Shown here: positions 54,497 through 62,261 of the stretch, in pieces
Layout of the letters: each line of letters begins with the position of its first letter
Numbering within the stretch: position 1 is the stretch's first letter
Notes under the pieces: model-generated
What the model was told of the DNA's origin: nothing
Seen by the model: the letters and a program-made list of their open reading frames with translations, nothing else
The model's database searches: none
DNA from: Rossellomorea pakistanensis
Lineage (GTDB): Bacteria > Bacillota > Bacilli > Bacillales > Bacillaceae_B
Reading direction: 5' to 3'
DNA: 64,000 nucleotides
Assembly (NCBI RefSeq): GCF_016908495.1
Contig: NZ_JAFBDZ010000002.1
Span: 1,054,001 to 1,118,000, forward strand
Position numbers and translations under genes: made by a program

Positions 54497-55267
54497 ATGC
54501 AAGATACAAGATTTTGGATTCCAAATCGACTAAATGCTGAAAAAAGTAAAGTAAGACTTTTCTGTTTTCCGTGGGCAGGAGGAGGAGCAAGCTTTTATCT
54601 TACCTATTTTAAATCAATAAATCCAGATATAGAAGTTTGCCCGATTCAATTGCCAGGCAGGGAAAATTTGTACAGCCTTCCATTTTACAATGACATGGAT
54701 TCACTTTGCCACGATTTGCTGCGGGATTTAAAGAAATTTATGTCTGAAAAAAGCTATGCCTTTTTTGGCCACAGTATGGGGGGGATTATTTCTTATATGC
54801 TCGTGAAACAGATGTTAAAGGACGGGTTCAATATACCTGAACATGTGTTGATTTCAGCCAGCGCTCCTCCAGATCAACTATCGATTGATCCAGATGGGGA
54901 TATAGAAGATTTGCTGATTACTAATGAAACGGATCAAGAAATCATGGAGAATAATGAATTGCTTGATATTTACTTACCTATTTTAAAAGCTGACCTTGCC
55001 TTATTAAAGTCGATAACAGAGGTTAAGCCTGGTATCGTGGATTCTATTCCCTTTACGATAATGGGCGGGAAGTCTGACAAGCTATTGCCCTATCAATCTT
55101 TAGAAAGCTGGAAAAAAAGAGTGAATTCTCTAAATGACATCACTCTTTATGATGGCGGCCATATGTATATCAAAAATAACCAAAGCCATGTCATACACGA
55201 CATTGAAACAATATTAACTCCTACTATCAATCCAAGAGGGGGTCATTCACCTGTGTATTCCATTTAA
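54497..55267 (+). CDS. Type II thioesterase (GrsT/SrfAD-like)
   Basis: A 256-residue alpha/beta hydrolase with nucleophile Ser93 in GHSMGG, the opening LFCFPWAGGGASFY and a catalytic His in DGGHMYI (about 230). Such enzymes strip wrong acyl or aminoacyl groups from carrier domains. Because no synthetase here has an integrated thioesterase, it could also take part in release, though that would be unusual for this class. The ATG follows CAAGGAGACGGTTTT. Confidence 0.92.
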   Translation: MQDTRFWIPNRLNAEKSKVRLFCFPWAGGGASFYLTYFKSINPDIEVCPIQLPGRENLYSLPFYNDMDSLCHDLLRDLKKFMSEKSYAFFGHSMGGIISYMLVKQMLKDGFNIPEHVLISASAPPDQLSIDPDGDIEDLLITNETDQEIMENNELLDIYLPILKADLALLKSITEVKPGIVDSIPFTIMGGKSDKLLPYQSLESWKKRVNSLNDITLYDGGHMYIKNNQSHVIHDIETILTPTINPRGGHSPVYSI

Positions 55268-56210
55268 GGAGATTCAACTAGCAAGAGATAACTTAAAGAA
55301 TAGGATTAAACCGACACCTTTACTAGAAAATCCTTTGTTGAATTCGATTACGGATAAGAAGGTTTTTATAAAACCCGAGTTTAAGCAATGGACAGGCTCT
55401 TTCAAATATAGAGGGGCATACAATTTTATCTCCCAATTAGATCGAACAAGCAGGAATGGAGTGATTGCCGGTTCATCTGGAAATCATGGGATTGCCGTTT
55501 CGAGTATTGCCGAAAAATTTGGGGTGAATGCCACTCTATGTATTCCGAAAGATGCTCCCCGAGAGAAACTAATAAAAATAAACAAATTTAATCCTAGGGT
55601 TATTTTATTTGATCGACAAAAGCAAGATCGGACAACATTGACAGAAGAAATTGCAGGACGTGACAGTCTACATATTATCCCTTCCTCTGATCATGAGAAA
55701 ATCATTGCGGGAACGGGCACAATCGGCATTGAAATGCTGGAAGAACATGATGGTTTAGACGTCATTCTCATTCCAGTAGGGGGCGGAGGTCTTGCTTCTG
55801 GTGTGGCATTAGCTGCCCATCATATGAATCCACGAGTACAGGTAATAGGAGTGGAACCTGAAATCGGTTGTGATACGAAAATTTCATTGAAAGCAAATAG
55901 AATAACAAGCATTCTTACACCGAATACAATCGCGGATGGATTAAGACATACTCAACCTGGGCAGCTCACTTTTCCGATTATGAAAAAACATTTAGATGAT
56001 GTGATGACGGTCACAGAAGAAGAAATCCTATCTGCGATAAATTTTTCACATACCAAACTAGGATTAAAGATAGAGGCTTCATCAGCTGTTGTCATAGCAG
56101 CTTTGCTTTACAAAAAGCTTCCAGAAAATATTAGGAAAATCGGTGTTGTGTTAAGCGGATCAAATTATGATCATTCCCTTTTGTATAGTGGATCCATTGA
56201 AGCTATCTAA
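55251..56210 (+). CDS. PLP-dependent threonine/serine dehydratase-like enzyme
   Basis: A fold-type II PLP enzyme of about 320 residues: the PLP Lys is in TGSFKYRGA, the substrate loop is SSGNHG, the phosphate-binding loop GGGGLASG, and a late SGSN is typical of threonine ammonia-lyase and serine racemase. The frame is open back to a stop at 55215, and the family-typical start region (IPFKEIQLARDNLKNRIKPTPLLENP) lies before the first ATG/GTG/TTG (TTG at 55335). I place the start at a CTG at 55251, 8 nt after AGAGGGGG and overlapping the thioesterase gene; this is uncertain. It may supply 2-oxobutyrate, a dehydrated or a D-amino acid to the NRPS. Confidence 0.75.
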   Translation: MCIPFKEIQLARDNLKNRIKPTPLLENPLLNSITDKKVFIKPEFKQWTGSFKYRGAYNFISQLDRTSRNGVIAGSSGNHGIAVSSIAEKFGVNATLCIPKDAPREKLIKINKFNPRVILFDRQKQDRTTLTEEIAGRDSLHIIPSSDHEKIIAGTGTIGIEMLEEHDGLDVILIPVGGGGLASGVALAAHHMNPRVQVIGVEPEIGCDTKISLKANRITSILTPNTIADGLRHTQPGQLTFPIMKKHLDDVMTVTEEEILSAINFSHTKLGLKIEASSAVVIAALLYKKLPENIRKIGVVLSGSNYDHSLLYSGSIEAI

Positions 56211-56416
56211 AAGAATGGATTTTCATAACTTTCAATACGTAAAAGAAGGTGTATAGTTCGTCTGTATTCATCATAATTGAAACAGTTTCTCTAAAGACGA
56301 ATGGAGAGATCCTAAAGGGGTTGACCAAATCAATTTATCATTTACCCTACGACTCAAGGAGGTAAAAAAGTTCTTTAAACCTCAATGTTTGGGAAAGTCA
56401 AATAAAACAGAGTCAG

Positions 56417-56452
56417 CCCCTTGATCTTTAGTTAAGTACTAATCAAGCGGGG
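56417..56452 (+). promoter_or_regulatory. Hairpin covering the MFS gene ribosome binding site
   Basis: CCCCTTGAT (56417-56425) pairs with ATCAAG-C-GGG (56442-56451, one bulge), with a 16-nt loop. The G-rich right arm is the only Shine-Dalgarno sequence of the exporter gene, so the fold would limit its translation. No family of regulators is recognised. The rest of 56211-56416 has no gene I can support. Confidence 0.45.
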
Positions 56453-56463
56453 GGATGGAAAGA

Positions 56464-57750
56464 ATGAATTTACTAAAACAAAATATGAATTTTTTGATGT
56501 TATTCCTTGGCAGACTAGTCACGAATATTGGAGATAGTATTTATTATGTAGCATCGATGTGGCTTGTCTACGATCTCGGGAAAAGTGCTTTCTATACGGG
56601 ACTTGCAGGTTTTTTGATTCTATTGCCCAAGGCATTGCAATTTCTAACCGGCCCCTTCATAGATAAATGGAGGATCAAGAGGACACTTGTGATTACCCAA
56701 CTATTACAGTGCATCCTTATATTAATTATTCCCATTGCTTATCTGTATGATGTTCTTACCATTCAGATCATCTTAATCGTCATGCCTATTATTGCGTTTA
56801 TAGAAGAGTTTGCTTATCCTACACAAACAAAAGCGCTGCCGCTTATTCTTAAGAAAGAGGAGTTAATAAAAGGGAATTCTCTTTTTGCCTTCGCATATCA
56901 AGGGGTCGATATTGTTTTTAATGCCTCTGCAGGAATCCTTGTAGCTTTGGTAGGTGCGGTTACTCTGTATTTAGTAGATTCTGTTACCTTTGCGGTTGCG
57001 GCTCTATTTTTCGGTTTATTAAAGATTTCTGGAGAATCGGTTGTTGAACAAAAAGAGAAGACGTCAGTAAAATCGGCTGTGGGTAATTACTTTGCTGATT
57101 TATCAGAAGGATTTTCAATTGTTTTTAAATCCTTGCTTTGGGCCTTTTTAATTGGCTCATTTATCGCAAATTTTGGGATTGGCATTGCCATGGCAATCCT
57201 TCCTTCCTTTTCAGCTTCAATAGGTGGAGTAGAAATGTATGGTGTTTTATTAACGGCTCTATCAGCTGGTTCCTTACTAGGAGCTCTACTCGGTTCTCTC
57301 GTTGGCAAGTACCGTGTAGGCCTATTAGCTATTATCTGCTTTACAATAGGTTCTGGATGCTGGACAATAGCCGCTATGGTTGCTTCGCCGATCTTAACAC
57401 CTGTATTATTCGGTTTAGCCTGGGTTCCGATTGGGGCAATAAATGTATTATTTTCAGGGATTTCTCAGTCAATCATTCCTAATCACTTATTAGGGAGAGT
57501 GAATTCGGTTATGTACAGCATGAGTATCATTGCAATGCCAATTGGCTCATTATTAGGCGGATATTTAGCTACGAGAATAAGTAGTCAAAATCTATTTGCT
57601 TATACAGGGGCAGGTATACTTTTTATTGCCATTGTATGGTTTTTACATCCTAAATTGAGAAAGCTGCCTAGTGCAGGGAACATAGGGGTTGAATCGTTTA
57701 ACTTGTCGTTTAAGGAAGAGGGGATACAAAGAAGTAAGGTGGTTGGTTAG
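56464..57750 (+). CDS. MFS transporter (DHA3-like), probable product exporter
   Basis: A 428-residue major facilitator protein with about twelve spans. FLGRLVTNIGDSIYYVASMWLVYD at the N-terminus and the loop after span 2 (GPFIDKWRIKRTLV) fit the drug:H+ antiporter-3 (macrolide-efflux-like) group. The ATG at 56464 has the better spacing from GCGGGGGG; another ATG 9 bp upstream abuts it. Standing at the end of the NRPS cluster on the same strand, it probably exports the peptide or gives self-resistance. Confidence 0.85.
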   Translation: MNLLKQNMNFLMLFLGRLVTNIGDSIYYVASMWLVYDLGKSAFYTGLAGFLILLPKALQFLTGPFIDKWRIKRTLVITQLLQCILILIIPIAYLYDVLTIQIILIVMPIIAFIEEFAYPTQTKALPLILKKEELIKGNSLFAFAYQGVDIVFNASAGILVALVGAVTLYLVDSVTFAVAALFFGLLKISGESVVEQKEKTSVKSAVGNYFADLSEGFSIVFKSLLWAFLIGSFIANFGIGIAMAILPSFSASIGGVEMYGVLLTALSAGSLLGALLGSLVGKYRVGLLAIICFTIGSGCWTIAAMVASPILTPVLFGLAWVPIGAINVLFSGISQSIIPNHLLGRVNSVMYSMSIIAMPIGSLLGGYLATRISSQNLFAYTGAGILFIAIVWFLHPKLRKLPSAGNIGVESFNLSFKEEGIQRSKVVG

Positions 57751-57796
57751 GGTGAAAGTTAGATTATTTAGAAGATTACCAATGTTAATCATTGGG

Positions 57797-57825
57797 TTGA
57801 CAGTAAAATAGTAATATAATATTCT
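57797..57825 (+). promoter_or_regulatory. Promoter of the riboswitch-opp operon
   Basis: TTGACA (57797-57802), 17 bp, TATTCT (57820-57825). A small inverted repeat CCAATG-TTAAT-CATTGG (57779-57795) sits directly upstream. Confidence 0.6.
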
Positions 57826-57856
57826 AGTTTCTAGTAGAAATGAACTTCATAATTTT

Positions 57857-58024
57857 TCTTATCCAGAGAGGTGGAGGGATATGGCCCTTTGAAACCTCGG
57901 CAACAGGTTCTGTGTAGTAGAATACTGTGCCAATTCCATCAGGTGTTGCCCTGAGAGATAAGAAGAGACGAATCTATATCAATCGGATCAAGCCTCTTCT
58001 TGTTTTCAGGAAGAGGTTTTTTTA
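57857..58024 (+). ncRNA. SAM-I (S-box) riboswitch 1 with terminator
   Basis: P1 is CTTATC (57858-57863) with GATAAG (57957-57962). The conserved S-box words AGAGAGGTGGAGGGA, GGCCCTTTGAAACCTCGGCAAC and GTGCCAATTCC occur in order. It is followed by an intrinsic terminator (CCTCTTC / GAAGAGG stem and seven T, to about 58024). High SAM should stop transcription. It is the first of two in tandem. Confidence 0.95.
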
Positions 58025-58044
58025 TATTTTAAACTAAATAATCA

Positions 58045-58203
58045 TCTTATCCAGAGAGGTGGAGGGATATGGCCCTTTGAAGCCTCGGCAGCGGGTTCTT
58101 CATTAGAATACTGTGCCAATTCCAGCAGATTTCATTCTGATCGATAAGATAAGTTTAGGTTTATCAAACCTCTCAACTTATCTTAGTTGAGGGGTTTTTA
58201 TTT
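58045..58203 (+). ncRNA. SAM-I (S-box) riboswitch 2 with terminator
   Basis: P1 is TCTTATC (58045-58051) with GATAAGA (58143-58149). The first 36 nt from the P1 strand are identical to riboswitch 1, and later parts diverge (GGCAGCGGG in place of GGCAACAGG, shorter last arm), so it is a duplicate. The terminator (AACCTCTCAACT / AGTTGAGGGGTT and five T) ends near 58203. It lies about 145 bp before the first opp-type gene. Confidence 0.95.
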
Positions 58204-58347
58204 GTAAGAGAGGGGAAGAAAACATATTTCCTAGAGGATGAAGAGAAAGAAGGGGTCTTACATATTTAAATCCTACTATTCTGATCTAATTAATTATATT
58301 TATAAACGATTTTAGATAGCAAAATATTTTATATATGGAGGACGATC

Positions 58348-59274
58348 ATGTACATAGTTAAACGGTTATTTACCATGGTTGTGACGTTATGGATCATTGC
58401 AACCCTTACTTTTGTAATGATGCATTTGATTCCGGGGGATCCTTTTGCAACCGATGCGAAAATGCTGCCGGAGGATATTCTGGAAAATATGCGGGCTAAA
58501 TACAATCTTGATAAGCCATTAGCGGAACAATATTTTCTTTATTTAAAAGATCTGGTTCACCTCGATCTAGGACCTTCAATTCAATCAAAAACAAGGGATG
58601 TCAATACGTTGATTGCAGAGGGATTCGGTCCATCCGCATTGCTAGGGATACAATCACTAGTTATGGCTATTGTCTTAGGAATTGGTTTAGGAGTAATAGC
58701 AGCTTTAAATCATAATCGGATACTTGACTATTTATCTATGTTTATTGCGATTATAGGAATTTCAGTTCCAAGCTTTATCTTAGCTCCCCTATTAATCAAA
58801 TATTTTGGGGTTGAATGGGGAATATTTCCGGTTGCTTCTTGGGGAACTTGGCAGCACACGGTATTGCCTTCATTTGCATTAGCTCTAGGTCCCTTGGCTA
58901 TCATCGCAAGATTTGTCCGAGCCAGCATGTTAGAGGTCTTTAATCAGAATTATATTAAAACTGCAGAATCCAAAGGCCTCTCAAGCTTTGCTATTGTTGT
59001 GAGGCATGGGATTAGAAATGCTCTTATACCGGTTATTTCCTTTATCGGACCATTATTTGCAGCCATCATTACAGGAACCTTTGTCATTGAAAAGATATTC
59101 GCAATCCCTGGAATTGGAAAATATTTCGTTGACAGTATTTTTAATCGAGATTATCCGGTAATTATCGGGACAACGATTTTTTATAGCCTTATTTTAATCA
59201 TTACATTATTTATCATCGATCTATCTTATCGATTCATCGATCCAAGAATCAAAATTACAAGCAGAGGTGAATAA
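58348..59274 (+). CDS. Opp/Dpp-type ABC importer permease (OppB-like)
   Basis: A 308-residue permease with six spans and the family features MYIVKRLFTMVVTLWIIATLTFVMMHLIPGDPF at the N-terminus and the loop NYIKTAESKGLSSFAIVVRHGIRNALIPVI. It pairs with the next permease to import peptides or similar solutes. The ATG follows ATATGGAGGACGATC. Control by two SAM riboswitches implies that the cargo supplies methionine or a related sulfur compound. Confidence 0.9.
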   Translation: MYIVKRLFTMVVTLWIIATLTFVMMHLIPGDPFATDAKMLPEDILENMRAKYNLDKPLAEQYFLYLKDLVHLDLGPSIQSKTRDVNTLIAEGFGPSALLGIQSLVMAIVLGIGLGVIAALNHNRILDYLSMFIAIIGISVPSFILAPLLIKYFGVEWGIFPVASWGTWQHTVLPSFALALGPLAIIARFVRASMLEVFNQNYIKTAESKGLSSFAIVVRHGIRNALIPVISFIGPLFAAIITGTFVIEKIFAIPGIGKYFVDSIFNRDYPVIIGTTIFYSLILIITLFIIDLSYRFIDPRIKITSRGE

Positions 59275-59275
59275 A

Positions 59276-60223
59276 GTGGCAAATTCTCTATCAAAAATGG
59301 ATTCACTGTTTCGACCAGTCGATCCTGCTACTTTCGAGAAAACGCAAATCTCACGGCCAAGTTTGAGTTTTTGGAAGGATGCCATCATAAAAATAATCAA
59401 AAATAAAATGGCTGTATTGGGCTTTATCTTATTAGCTTCTATTATTTTTCTATCTATTATCGGACCCCATTTGGTTCCATATAGTCCAAGCAAACAGGCA
59501 CTAACGGAGGGAAATCTTCCTTTATCAAGTGAACACTGGTTTGGTACAGACGATCTCGGTCGCGATATGTGGGCAAGGACATGGGCAGGTGCAAGGATCT
59601 CGTTGATTATTGGTATTGTTGCAGCGGTCATTGATCTTGCTATTGGAGTCGTTGTCGGCGGGATTTCTGGATATATGGCAGGAAGAGGCAGAATGGGAGA
59701 TCGTATTGATAGTTTCTTAATGAGAGTGGTTGAGGTTTTGTATGGAATCCCTTATCTATTAGTGGTCATTTTATTAATGGTTATTATGAAACCAGGCCTA
59801 CTTACAATGATTATTGCTTTGTCCATTACAGGCTGGGTAGGAATGGCAAGGATTGTGAGAGGGCAAATTCTTCAGCTTAAGCAACAAGAATATGTTTTAG
59901 CTGCTGAGAAGCTAGGAACTTTACATTGGAAGATCATTGTAAAACATTTGCTGCCTAATATGATGGGAATCATTATTGTAAATTTAACCTTTACGATTCC
60001 TCAAGCGATTTTCGCTGAATCGTTTTTAAGCTTTCTTGGTTTAGGAGTACAGGCACCGACTGCAAGCTGGGGAACGATGGCGAATGATTCTCTTGGAGTG
60101 ATTTTGAATGGGCAATGGTGGAGGCTGTTCTTCCCAGGTCTCATGATTGCTTTAACGATGTTTGCTTTTAATGCGTTTGGTGATGGATTACAAGATGCTC
60201 TCGATCCTCGGTCGAAAAATTAA
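59276..60223 (+). CDS. Opp/Dpp-type ABC importer permease (OppC-like)
   Basis: A 315-residue permease with an N-terminal cytoplasmic segment (about 1-40), six spans and the OppC motif HWFGTDDLGRDMWARTWAGARISL (about 85-108), with the loop EYVLAAEKLGTLHWKIIVKHLLPN. The start is GTG after AGAGGTGAATAAA, 1 bp after the stop of the OppB-like gene. Confidence 0.9.
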   Translation: MANSLSKMDSLFRPVDPATFEKTQISRPSLSFWKDAIIKIIKNKMAVLGFILLASIIFLSIIGPHLVPYSPSKQALTEGNLPLSSEHWFGTDDLGRDMWARTWAGARISLIIGIVAAVIDLAIGVVVGGISGYMAGRGRMGDRIDSFLMRVVEVLYGIPYLLVVILLMVIMKPGLLTMIIALSITGWVGMARIVRGQILQLKQQEYVLAAEKLGTLHWKIIVKHLLPNMMGIIIVNLTFTIPQAIFAESFLSFLGLGVQAPTASWGTMANDSLGVILNGQWWRLFFPGLMIALTMFAFNAFGDGLQDALDPRSKN

Positions 60224-60236
60224 GGAGGTAGAAGAA

Positions 60237-61256
60237 ATGAGTCTATTAGAAGTGAATGATTTGAGAGTGTCTTTTCGGACGTATGGAGGAGAAGTCCAGG
60301 CAGTAAGAGGGGTTTCTTTTCAAGTAAATGAGGGGGAAACTTTGGCGATTGTAGGGGAAAGCGGCTGTGGGAAAAGTGTAACCTCACAAGCGATTATGGG
60401 GATGATTCCAACCCCGAAAGGAAAGGTAAAGAGTGGTCAAATTCTATTTAAAGACAAAGATATTACGAAAATTTCTAAAAAGAAACTGCAGCAAATACGT
60501 GGAGCAGAAATCGGCATGATCTTCCAAGATCCAATGACCTCTTTGAACCCGACAATGAAAGTAGGAAGCCAAATCAAAGAGAGTATTCTAAAACATCAAA
60601 AGCTAACAAAACATGAAGCAATTGAAAAGGCAATAGAACTTCTAAAATTAGTAGGGATTCCCGATGGGGAAAAACGCTATTCACAATACCCGCATGAATT
60701 TAGCGGGGGAATGCGACAGCGGGTCGTTATCGCGATTGCACTTGCATGTGATCCTAAGCTTATTATCGCAGATGAACCTACTACAGCACTTGATGTAACG
60801 ATACAAGCGCAAATTTTAGATCTATTAAAAGACATTCAACAAAAGCGAGATTCTTCTATTATATTAATCACTCATGATTTAGGGGTAGTGGCAGAAGCAG
60901 CGGATCGTGTTGCCGTGATGTATGCAGGAGTGATTGTTGAGAGTGGGACGGTGGAGGAGATTTTTGAAAGTCCTAAGCACCCATATACTTGGGGGCTGCT
61001 TAAATCGGTTCCAAAACTAGATTCACTCGAAAAAGAAAGACTTATTCCAATAGATGGAACCCCACCCGATTTATTTGCCCCGCCAGAAGGATGCCCATTT
61101 GCTTCCCGATGTCCTTATGCGATGGAGGTGTGTGTTTCGCATATGCCGGAGATACAGACGTTTACAAGCGATCATTATGCAAGGTGTTGGTTAAATGATC
61201 AACGGGCTGAAGCAGTGAAAGAGTTTATTGCAGTGGGGAGGGAAAAGCATGCCTGA
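60237..61256 (+). CDS. Opp/Dpp-type ABC importer ATPase (OppD-like)
   Basis: A 339-residue ATPase. Walker A is GESGCGKS (about 39-46), the Q-loop is GMIFQDPMTSLNP, the signature FSGGMRQR and Walker B LIIADEPTTALDV. The C-terminal oligopeptide motif with CPFASRCPYAMEVC holds the Cys residues that bind an iron-sulfur cluster in relatives. The start ATG follows TAAGGAGGTAGAAGAA. It overlaps the next gene by 8 bp. Confidence 0.92.
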   Translation: MSLLEVNDLRVSFRTYGGEVQAVRGVSFQVNEGETLAIVGESGCGKSVTSQAIMGMIPTPKGKVKSGQILFKDKDITKISKKKLQQIRGAEIGMIFQDPMTSLNPTMKVGSQIKESILKHQKLTKHEAIEKAIELLKLVGIPDGEKRYSQYPHEFSGGMRQRVVIAIALACDPKLIIADEPTTALDVTIQAQILDLLKDIQQKRDSSIILITHDLGVVAEAADRVAVMYAGVIVESGTVEEIFESPKHPYTWGLLKSVPKLDSLEKERLIPIDGTPPDLFAPPEGCPFASRCPYAMEVCVSHMPEIQTFTSDHYARCWLNDQRAEAVKEFIAVGREKHA

Positions 61257-62202
61257 TAATATACTTGAAATTTGTGATGTAAGAAAGCATTTCAATGTAG
61301 GGCATAAGCAAATAGTGAAATCCGTGGATGGAATTACGTTTTCCATAAAAAAAGGGGAGACCCTTGGCATTGTTGGGGAAAGCGGGAGTGGCAAGTCCAC
61401 GATTGGTAGAACGATTGTAGGGTTGTATGAAGCGACTGCTGGAAAGGTGGTGTTTGAAGGAAAAGATATTTCACAGTTGGATCGAAGAAATAAGCGAGAC
61501 GTTAACCGTAGAATGCAAATGATTTTTCAGGATCCCTATGCTTCCCTTAATCCGCGTATGAGGGTTGGGGATATTGTTGCAGAAGGGATTGAAGCATACG
61601 GTCTAGCAAAAGGAAAGGCGAAACAAGAAAGAGTGTTTCAGCTTCTAGAAAGGGTTGGATTGAATCCTGATCATGCTGCACGTTTTCCTCATGAATTCAG
61701 TGGAGGACAGAGGCAAAGAATCGGAATTGCAAGAGCACTTGCGGTGGAACCGTCCTATATCGTAGCGGATGAACCGATTTCTGCTCTTGATGTTTCCATC
61801 CAAGCACAAATAGTGAATTTACTCGAAGATTTGCAAAAGCAAGAGAATCTGACCTATTTGTTTATTGCTCATGATTTAGCGATGGTGAAGCATATAAGTG
61901 ATCGGATAGGAGTGATGTATCTAGGAAAAATGATGGAATTAGCCGATAGCAGAAAACTATTCCAAAATCCACTTCATCCCTATACAAAGGCATTACTATC
62001 TGCCATACCTGTCCCAAACCCAAAACTAAGAGGAGCACGTGAAAGAATTGTACTCGGTGGGGAACTTCCGAGTCCGATCAATCCTCCTAGTGGCTGTCCA
62101 TTCCGGACAAGATGCCCTTCTGCAATGGATCACTGTGCGAAAGCAGTTCCAGAATGGAAAGAAGTGCAGGAAAATCATTGGGTAGCCTGTCATCTTTATT
62201 AA
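61249..62202 (+). CDS. Opp/Dpp-type ABC importer ATPase (OppF-like)
   Basis: A 317-residue second ATPase. Walker A is GESGSGKS, the Q-loop MIFQDPYASLNPRM, the signature FSGGQRQRIG and Walker B YIVADEPISALDV; the Cys-rich end reads CPFRTRCPSAMDHC. The ATG at 61249 follows GGGAGGGAAAAGC and lies inside the OppD-like gene, so the two are coupled. Confidence 0.92.
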   Translation: MPDNILEICDVRKHFNVGHKQIVKSVDGITFSIKKGETLGIVGESGSGKSTIGRTIVGLYEATAGKVVFEGKDISQLDRRNKRDVNRRMQMIFQDPYASLNPRMRVGDIVAEGIEAYGLAKGKAKQERVFQLLERVGLNPDHAARFPHEFSGGQRQRIGIARALAVEPSYIVADEPISALDVSIQAQIVNLLEDLQKQENLTYLFIAHDLAMVKHISDRIGVMYLGKMMELADSRKLFQNPLHPYTKALLSAIPVPNPKLRGARERIVLGGELPSPINPPSGCPFRTRCPSAMDHCAKAVPEWKEVQENHWVACHLY

Positions 62203-62261
62203 CCAGGCATTTATAAAAGTAAAATTCATCAACTAGAAAACATTAAATCGGGGGAAAGAAA

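Noticed and set aside
56281..56425. Coding remnant between the PLP enzyme and the MFS gene
   Set aside because: Two overlapping short frames can be read (about 20 and 40 codons), but neither resembles a known protein or has a start with a ribosome binding site.
59221..59631. 136-codon frame antisense to the OppC-like gene
   Set aside because: Shadow of a conserved permease.
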